A stretch of 64,000 nt of DNA from NCBI GenBank assembly GCA_026004775.1, contig BPJU01000003.1, positions 186,001-250,000 of the forward strand. Direction: 5' to 3'. The notes under the pieces are model-generated. The model saw nothing but the letters and a program-made list of their open reading frames with translations, was not told the DNA's origin and did no database searches. Below, piece by piece: positions 59,222-64,000 of the stretch. Within the stretch, counting starts at the first letter, position 1, and each line of letters begins with the position of its first letter. The translations under genes and the position numbers were made by a program. The stretch comes from Pirellulaceae bacterium. Lineage in GTDB: Bacteria > Planctomycetota > Planctomycetia > Pirellulales > Pirellulaceae.

Positions 59222-60187
59222 CTATGTCCCTATCCATTGCAGCAACGGTTTTATTCTTTCTCCTAACGCTTCAAAACGGCCCGTATAAAAATGGTCGGCG
59301 CCGGAAATCACTTCGACACGCAGCCGGACACCGCCGCGCGCCTGCTCCTGGAAAGCTTCAGGCAGTCCCGCAAACGACGGGTTGTCCGCTACTTCCAACT
59401 CGCCATAGATCAAGGCCGTCTTCACGGGAATTCGATGCGTGAAGGTCAGAATGTTATACTGTTCACCACCGTATTTATCGAGAAACGAAGCGGCCGTTAT
59501 CAGCATGGGAAACGGGAATCGCGACTCGATGAGCGATTCGCCCTCGCCTCGGGCGGCCCGTTCCTTAGCCTCAAGGAGCGTCGCTTGGAAAACCGGTGAT
59601 ACTTCCTGGTACAGCCGGCATGACAACCGGGGCGCGGACAAGGCGATGATGCCACTGACCGCACTCGGCGGGGCATAAGCCCCCGCATACAGCACTTTGA
59701 TGGCACCCAGGCTGTGGCCCACCCACACGATTCGCCGTACCCGCTGCTCCTCCAACCATTGACACCAAGCGGCCAGATCGCGTACCGCATCGGCTACGCA
59801 TTCGTAGGCGGCCCCCATACGCACAACCCCCGCTGCGGACCGCGCCACATAATGGCCGTCATGGCCTCGCGTGTTGATCCGCAATACCCCGTAGCCCGCT
59901 TGATGGAACACCCCGCTTAGCGCGTCCCACATACCTCCGGAGTAAAAATTGCTGCCGGCCCCGTGCACAAAAACCACCGCACGGTCCGGGGCACCATGCG
60001 GGCAAGGCTGCCAAAAACCTTCCAGCCGCAGCCCATCGTCGGTGACCGCACGCACCAGCGCGCCGATCGGAAACTCGTATGCTCCGTAAAGCTCCCCCCA
60101 ACACTTTTGATTCTCGTTGCCGGGGGCCTCCTCGCCGGCCGGCGACTGGCCGAAACAAGACTGGCCGGCGTCCCGCGTTTCGCTCAT
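59222..60187 (-). CDS. Alpha/beta hydrolase
   Basis: The 321-residue protein has the alpha/beta-hydrolase fold. AVVFVHGAGSNFYSGGMWD forms the oxyanion-hole region, WVGHSLGAIKVLYAG contains the nucleophilic Ser, GELEVADN gives the likely acidic residue, and SGADHFYTG gives the catalytic His near the C-terminus. It resembles DUF1749-type serine hydrolases; the substrate cannot be predicted. The start at 60187 is preferred over a GTG at 60211 because AGAGG lies 7 nt upstream of it. It runs opposite to its neighbours and is not part of their operons. The gene ends 107 nt from the target duplication of the miniature element. Confidence 0.85.
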   Translation of the reverse strand: MSETRDAGQSCFGQSPAGEEAPGNENQKCWGELYGAYEFPIGALVRAVTDDGLRLEGFWQPCPHGAPDRAVVFVHGAGSNFYSGGMWDALSGVFHQAGYGVLRINTRGHDGHYVARSAAGVVRMGAAYECVADAVRDLAAWCQWLEEQRVRRIVWVGHSLGAIKVLYAGAYAPPSAVSGIIALSAPRLSCRLYQEVSPVFQATLLEAKERAARGEGESLIESRFPFPMLITAASFLDKYGGEQYNILTFTHRIPVKTALIYGELEVADNPSFAGLPEAFQEQARGGVRLRVEVISGADHFYTGRFEALGERIKPLLQWIGT

Positions 60188-60380
60188 AGCCAACCTCTTG
60201 CTGTGCACCACCTACACCCGTCATTCTGTCGGGCAGTAAATTCGCTTTGATCGGTACGTACATCCTAAAGCCCGCCACGGTAAAGCCAGCCCGGGCAGGT
60301 AATCAAAGCCAGATTATCGACAATGGCTCGGTTTTGTATATACTGGGCAAAAAGGGACTATTACGGGAGTCGATCCAGCG

Positions 60381-60836
60381 ATGCACGATCCGCAACACAT
60401 CCCACCGATTTTCCGCATCGATGTTTCCGCGGAAACGGCGCCGCCGGCGCCCGCGCCTCAGGATGCCGATCGCACGATCATCGCCTTACTGAAACAGATT
60501 CTGGCGGCTCAAGAGCGACAAAACCAGTTACTGGCCGAATTGAACCAGCATCTGACGCTGGCTCACCGCCAGCGACTCCAGGAACTGGCTCTTTGGAAAG
60601 ATGCCCACCCCGATGTGGCTCGCTATTGCCGCATGGCGGCCGAGGCGCTTAGCCGCGTGCAGACGCAGTTCCTGAAATCGATGGCCGTCGAAGCAATCGA
60701 GAACGAAGAGCATCTGGCCGACGGCGATTTCATGCTCCACGAATTCGTCGACCGCTACGGCCCTCGACTCGCCCATCTCAACGCCTTGCTCCAAGTCTTC
60801 TCCCAGTTGGGCTCGGGGCAAACTCCCAATACTTAA
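60381..60836 (+). CDS. Small helical protein of unknown function
   Basis: The 151-residue protein has no signal peptide or membrane segment. After a Pro/Ala-rich start (ETAPPAPAPQ) it is almost entirely helical, with a coiled-coil-like stretch TIIALLKQILAAQERQNQLL and a C-terminal helical part with MAVEAIENEEHLADGDF. I do not recognise a family. It may be a planctomycete-specific cytoplasmic protein. ATG 60381 is the only good start. It stands alone between the divergent hydrolase gene and a 98-bp inverted-repeat element that begins 2 nt after its stop codon, so its native 3' flank has been replaced. Confidence 0.65.
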   Translation: MHDPQHIPPIFRIDVSAETAPPAPAPQDADRTIIALLKQILAAQERQNQLLAELNQHLTLAHRQRLQELALWKDAHPDVARYCRMAAEALSRVQTQFLKSMAVEAIENEEHLADGDFMLHEFVDRYGPRLAHLNALLQVFSQLGSGQTPNT

Positions 60837-60838
60837 TG

Positions 60839-60936
60839 GGACAGCGCCATTTTGACAAACTGCGCAAGGCTTGCCCGGCGTAAGCCCTGAATTGGATAGT
60901 GAGCCATCTTACCTGTTTCCTAAAATGGCGCTGTCC
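60839..60936. mobile_element. 98-bp element with 15-bp perfect inverted ends
   Basis: GGACAGCGCCATTTT (60839-60853) and its exact complement (60922-60936) bound 68 bp of non-coding sequence. The size and perfect ends suggest a miniature transposable element. No target duplication is visible and I cannot assign the family. It could alternatively act as a bidirectional terminator, since it directly follows a stop codon. Confidence 0.55.
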
Positions 60937-61296
60937 AACTAAGAGCCTATCCGGAAGGCGGCTTGGGAACGGTTACCGATGGTGCGGGCGACTTCTGACG
61001 TGCCGCAAGTAGCGGAGCGCCGCAGCGGCGCCCGGCTTCGGCTGCCAACGAAGGGCAAGCGGGCGATTGGCGCAACGATTCCCCAACGAAAACACTCAAA
61101 GTGGGCCAAGGCTACGGTTTGCCCAGAATCCTCACGCTTGGCAGTTTTCCTAGGTTCTCTGGTCGATCGCCGCGTAAAGGCTGCTAAAGTCTTCGCCTTG
61201 CGTGTTCCGAAAGTTAGCAGCGGAAGGAGGGGCGCCGTCGGCTAAACAACGGTGCGGTGCGGTCGGGAGGCAGTTCGGCGCGGAGCGGATACGTTA
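60937..61296. other. Gap with an insertion-sequence end remnant
   Basis: No gene is supported. GAGCCTATCCGGAAGG at about 60943 resembles the arm of the inverted repeat at 27284-27347 and is probably another insertion-sequence end. The open frame 60979-61245 has unusual residue use and no recognisable motif, so it is not called. Confidence 0.35.
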
Positions 61297-61881
61297 ATGA
61301 GTCAACTGACTCCGAACGAAGGATCCCTGCTCGGGTTTCTTACCGTCGTGGAATCCAGTGAGTGGGGCTGTACGGGGGGATATTTGCTTATCAGCGGTTC
61401 GGGACGACCGGTGGAATTTCACTGCACGGCTCCCGTTCGCGTCACCCGTGCACAAGAGATATTGTACGGCCCGACGCTCAGACCGATCCTGTTCGGCGAG
61501 CAGATGGGGCGGGCACTGCTCGACAAGGCTCGGCGAAAGCCCGCATGTATCTGCACGGATTTGGCCGAAATCCTCGCCTTGCGCCCGATGGTCGATCTTC
61601 CCGTGGTTATGGTCAGACCATCTGCCGCCGGTAATGCGGCGGTCGCGCCTCAGCCGCATGACGACACGTGCCCGGCGGTGCTGGGTTGGCGACTGGGTCA
61701 GCCCTGTCTGGTCGGGCCGGCGACGGTTACGGCTCTGGATCGGTTTGCCGAGGATGTGGAAGTTCTTCGAGGATGGCTGGCCGAGCAGGGATGGGGCGGT
61801 GAGCTGACCGAGCCGTTCGAAAGGGTGCGGGAAGCGCTGCATGAGGCGGCGCGGATGGCCGCTGCCGTCGCCGCTCGCTAA
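61297..61881 (+). CDS. Hypothetical protein preceding a SNF2 helicase
   Basis: The 194-residue protein has no signal peptide or membrane helix. It opens with LLGFLTVVESSEWGCTGGYLLI, followed by RPVEFHCTAPVRVTRAQEIL and YGPTLRPILFGEQMGRALLD, a mixed alpha/beta pattern. The C-terminus is helical. I do not recognise a family. The helicase gene starts 27 nt after its stop, so the two are probably cotranscribed and may work together. The start at ATG 61297 begins the ordered part; the frame is open further upstream without better candidates. Confidence 0.7.
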   Translation: MSQLTPNEGSLLGFLTVVESSEWGCTGGYLLISGSGRPVEFHCTAPVRVTRAQEILYGPTLRPILFGEQMGRALLDKARRKPACICTDLAEILALRPMVDLPVVMVRPSAAGNAAVAPQPHDDTCPAVLGWRLGQPCLVGPATVTALDRFAEDVEVLRGWLAEQGWGGELTEPFERVREALHEAARMAAAVAAR

Positions 61882-61907
61882 AGCCTGCCATCACCGGAGC
61901 AGATCTC

Positions 61908-63638
61908 GTGAAGGACGCGTCCTGTGGCTGGCACGTGGAGAGTTGGGACCTGGAGTTTCGCGTCGATCTGTTTTCAACCGGATGGCAGGCGGCGTTGGAA
62001 CGCGGTTGGCGAATCCGTGTGGAGAGCCAATGGGCTGAACCGTTGGCACCGCCTCCGGCTTGGCGAATAGACTTGCGATTGCCGCCCGTGCGTGTCAACA
62101 GTTACCAGTTTGAAGTGCCGCAAACGACGGATAGCCCTGCGAAGTTATCCCCAGCGTCCCGCCGGACACTCCCGTTGATGCAGCGCCGGACGCGCCCCCG
62201 TCCTCCGTCGGACGTCGTCACGCTGCGGGATCGGTTGTATTACTTGCTGCATCCGCCGCTGGAGTGGCTGGCCGCCAGCGGGCAGATGCGGTTCCCGTTC
62301 GAACCGTTTCCTTATCAGTGGGAAGGCATCGCCTTTTTGTATCCACGGCACACCGCGATCCTGGCCGACGAAATGGGACTCGGCAAAACCATGCAGTCCA
62401 TCACCGCTATCCGACTACTGCTGCACAGCCACCAGGTGCGGAACGTATTACTGGTGTGCCCGAAACCGCTGGTCAGCAACTGGAAACGCGAATTCGGCCT
62501 CTGGGCGCCCGAAGTCCCCGTGGCGGTCATCGAGGGCGATCCCCAACGGCGACTTTGGCAATGGCTGGAAGCCGCTGCTCCTGTAAAAATCGCCAACTAC
62601 GAACTGCTGATGCGCGATCAAGAAGTGTTAACCGAGCAGAAGCCGCACTTTGACCTGGTGTTGCTGGATGAAGCGCAACGCATCAAGAATCGTAGCAGTA
62701 ACACCAGCCAGGCCGTATGCGCTCTATCCCGCACGCGGTGTTGGGCTCTTACCGGTACGCCGATCGAAAACAGCCCGGATGATCTGGTCGGCATTTTTGA
62801 ATTCCTTTCACCGGGATACCTGCGACCCGGGCTGGGGCCCCACAGGCTGCGCGAGCTGAGTCGCGACTATATTCTGCGCCGTACCAAGCAGATGGTCCTC
62901 AAGGAGCTGCCTCCCAAAATCATCCGCGATGCCGAACTATCACTAACTCCTGAACAGTGGGAAACCTATCAACTGGCGGAACGCCAGGGGGTGGTGCGTC
63001 TCAATGAGTTGGGCGACCATTTGACTGTGCAACATGTGTTCGAGCTGATTCTGCGGCTCAAACAGATCTGCAACTTCGACCCGCTCACCGGTGCCAGCGC
63101 GAAGCTCGAACGGCTGGAGGCGGACTTGGAAGAAATCGCCGCCAGCGGCCAGAAAGCGATCGTCTTCAGCCAGTGGGTGAAGACGTTGGAATGGCTCCGC
63201 GAGCGGCTCGATCGCTTCGGCCCTCTCTGTTTTCACGGCCGGGTTCCCTCACGCCAGCGAGACGCAATCCTGGCCCGGTTCCGCAAAGACCCCGATTGTC
63301 ACCTGCTGCTGATGAGTTACGGTGCAGGCAGCGTGGGAATCAATTTGCAGTTCTGCCAGTATGTTTTTCTGTTCGACCGCTGGTGGAATCCGGCCATCGA
63401 AGATCAGGCAATCAACCGAGCCCACCGCATCGGCTCAGCCGGTCCGGTCATCGTTACGCGGATGCTGGCGCTGGATACCGTCGAACAACGTATTAACCAG
63501 ATCCTGGAACAGAAACGCGAGCTTTTCGCGGCAGTATTCTCGGATTCAATGACCCCGCGAAATTTGGGGCTGACTCAGGACGAGATCTTCAGCCTGTTCC
63601 ATCTCCGCCGCCCGGATACTCTGCGCAAAGCCGGTTAG
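61908..63638 (+). CDS. SNF2/HepA-family helicase (DEAQ box)
   Basis: The 576-residue protein is a compact SNF2-family ATPase. Walker A is ILADEMGLGKTMQ near residue 155, and the motif II box is LVLLDEAQRIKN with Gln in place of the usual His. ALTGTPIENS is motif III. The C-terminal lobe has KAIVFSQWVKTLEWL, GAGSVGINLQ and FDRWWNPAIEDQAINRAHRI. DEAQ occurs in several bacterial HepA-like proteins, so ATPase activity is expected. The first 100 residues form a small N-terminal domain without a recognised family. The GTG start at 61908 follows GGAG. It pairs with the upstream 194-residue protein. It is not closely similar to the 950-residue helicase of the island, which is much longer and has a large insertion. 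Confidence 0.9.
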   Translation: MKDASCGWHVESWDLEFRVDLFSTGWQAALERGWRIRVESQWAEPLAPPPAWRIDLRLPPVRVNSYQFEVPQTTDSPAKLSPASRRTLPLMQRRTRPRPPSDVVTLRDRLYYLLHPPLEWLAASGQMRFPFEPFPYQWEGIAFLYPRHTAILADEMGLGKTMQSITAIRLLLHSHQVRNVLLVCPKPLVSNWKREFGLWAPEVPVAVIEGDPQRRLWQWLEAAAPVKIANYELLMRDQEVLTEQKPHFDLVLLDEAQRIKNRSSNTSQAVCALSRTRCWALTGTPIENSPDDLVGIFEFLSPGYLRPGLGPHRLRELSRDYILRRTKQMVLKELPPKIIRDAELSLTPEQWETYQLAERQGVVRLNELGDHLTVQHVFELILRLKQICNFDPLTGASAKLERLEADLEEIAASGQKAIVFSQWVKTLEWLRERLDRFGPLCFHGRVPSRQRDAILARFRKDPDCHLLLMSYGAGSVGINLQFCQYVFLFDRWWNPAIEDQAINRAHRIGSAGPVIVTRMLALDTVEQRINQILEQKRELFAAVFSDSMTPRNLGLTQDEIFSLFHLRRPDTLRKAG

Positions 63639-63956
63639 AAAAAAACACGACTTTCTGCCGGAAACAGAGAAAATCCGTTCGCCATCCTCCTGAATTGCTC
63701 CCCATCCACCTTGCAGCTTTTGTTGAGTCCAGCAGTGATGGTCACAAATTTCGTGTCAAATGCTGGAGCACAGCCACCCCAATTGGCAAACAAGTATGCC
63801 TCATGCAACCATCTCAGGCCTTCTCTCGCATAAAGTTTCCTTTCTCTCATCAACCATGCGGAGCACACGTGGCCTATGGACGGTGTGGTATGTTATGCTA
63901 AGGCTGTTGCGAGTAGCGGTCGAGGAACGGCCATTTCCAGGCGGGGGGAGTGATCG
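63639..63956. other. Gap before the last gene
   Basis: No supported gene, RNA or hairpin terminator. It must contain the promoter of the exported protein that starts at 63957; GGGGGGAG at about 63943-63950 is its ribosome-binding site. Confidence 0.4.
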
Positions 63957-64000
63957 ATGTGTAAACCGGGTTGGATTGTTGCGGCATTGTTGGTGTGCCG
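63957..64000 (+). CDS. Start of an exported protein, cut by the window end
   Basis: The first 14 codons read MCKPGWIVAALLVC. They follow a strong Shine-Dalgarno with 6-8 nt spacing. The hydrophobic run and the Cys suggest a signal peptide, possibly of a lipoprotein. Nothing more can be said because the window ends here. Confidence 0.5.
   Translation, partial: MCKPGWIVAALLVC

Noticed and set aside
60979-61245. Possible small gene between the 98-bp element and the hypothetical protein
   Set aside because: Arg/Ala-rich translation without any motif, no ribosome-binding site, and location in a region of mobile-element ends.
63635-63868. Minus-strand frame after the second helicase
   Set aside because: It overlaps the helicase stop, has no ribosome-binding site and no recognisable motif.

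Overview
The window reads as chromosomal DNA of a planctomycete, most likely from the Pirellulales side of the phylum. Three things point there: an ECF sigma factor translationally coupled to a giant Ser/Thr kinase with WD40-like and TPR repeats; an 8,046-residue secreted protein carrying the planctomycete LEPR-type N-terminal signal and a dockerin-like C-terminus; and abundant mobile-element debris in moderately GC-rich DNA. No rRNA, tRNA or CRISPR array was seen.

Layout. 1-2,673: a broken RHS-repeat gene followed by a 212-bp miniature element. 3,177-17,878: twelve same-strand genes that look like one biosynthetic operon. They encode an EhpF-like adenylating enzyme, an aldehyde dehydrogenase, an iron-type alcohol dehydrogenase, a PQQ-repeat exported protein, a HemW-like radical SAM enzyme, a lipoyl H-protein homologue, a small membrane HExxH protein, a dicluster ferredoxin protein, a second radical SAM enzyme, a squalene-hopene-cyclase-like protein, a DUF116/polyprenyl-synthase fusion and a chorismate-lyase-like protein. 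A hairpin follows the last stop codon. My inference is an aryl-polyprenyl (meroterpenoid-like) pathway. Chorismate would give a 4-hydroxybenzoate-type acid, which is activated and reduced, while a polyprenyl diphosphate is made and cyclised and the two radical SAM enzymes modify the product. The product is unknown.

18,021-28,300: an accessory island on the minus strand. It holds a SNF2-type helicase, a two-HxK PLD-type nuclease and an unrecognised 433-residue protein, all three bracketed by inverted remnants of one IS3-type element. Next come a large methyltransferase-like protein with an unusual N-terminal domain and a dead IS630 transposase. The gene set looks like a defence or restriction module but does not match a system I can name.

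28,538-58,748: ECF sigma factor, receptor-like kinase and the giant secreted protein. The giant contains a beta-helix, a subtilase-like domain with two of three catalytic positions replaced, five alternating helical/Ig-like modules, a very long beta-rich middle, Calx-beta, tandem cadherin-like, DUF11-like and dockerin-like domains. 58,887-59,115: a fresh copy of the miniature element with 18-bp perfect terminal inverted repeats and an 8-bp target duplication, features of IS66-family elements. 59,222-64,000: an alpha/beta hydrolase, a small helical protein, a 98-bp inverted-repeat element, a hypothetical protein paired with a second SNF2 helicase, and the first codons of an exported protein cut by the window end.
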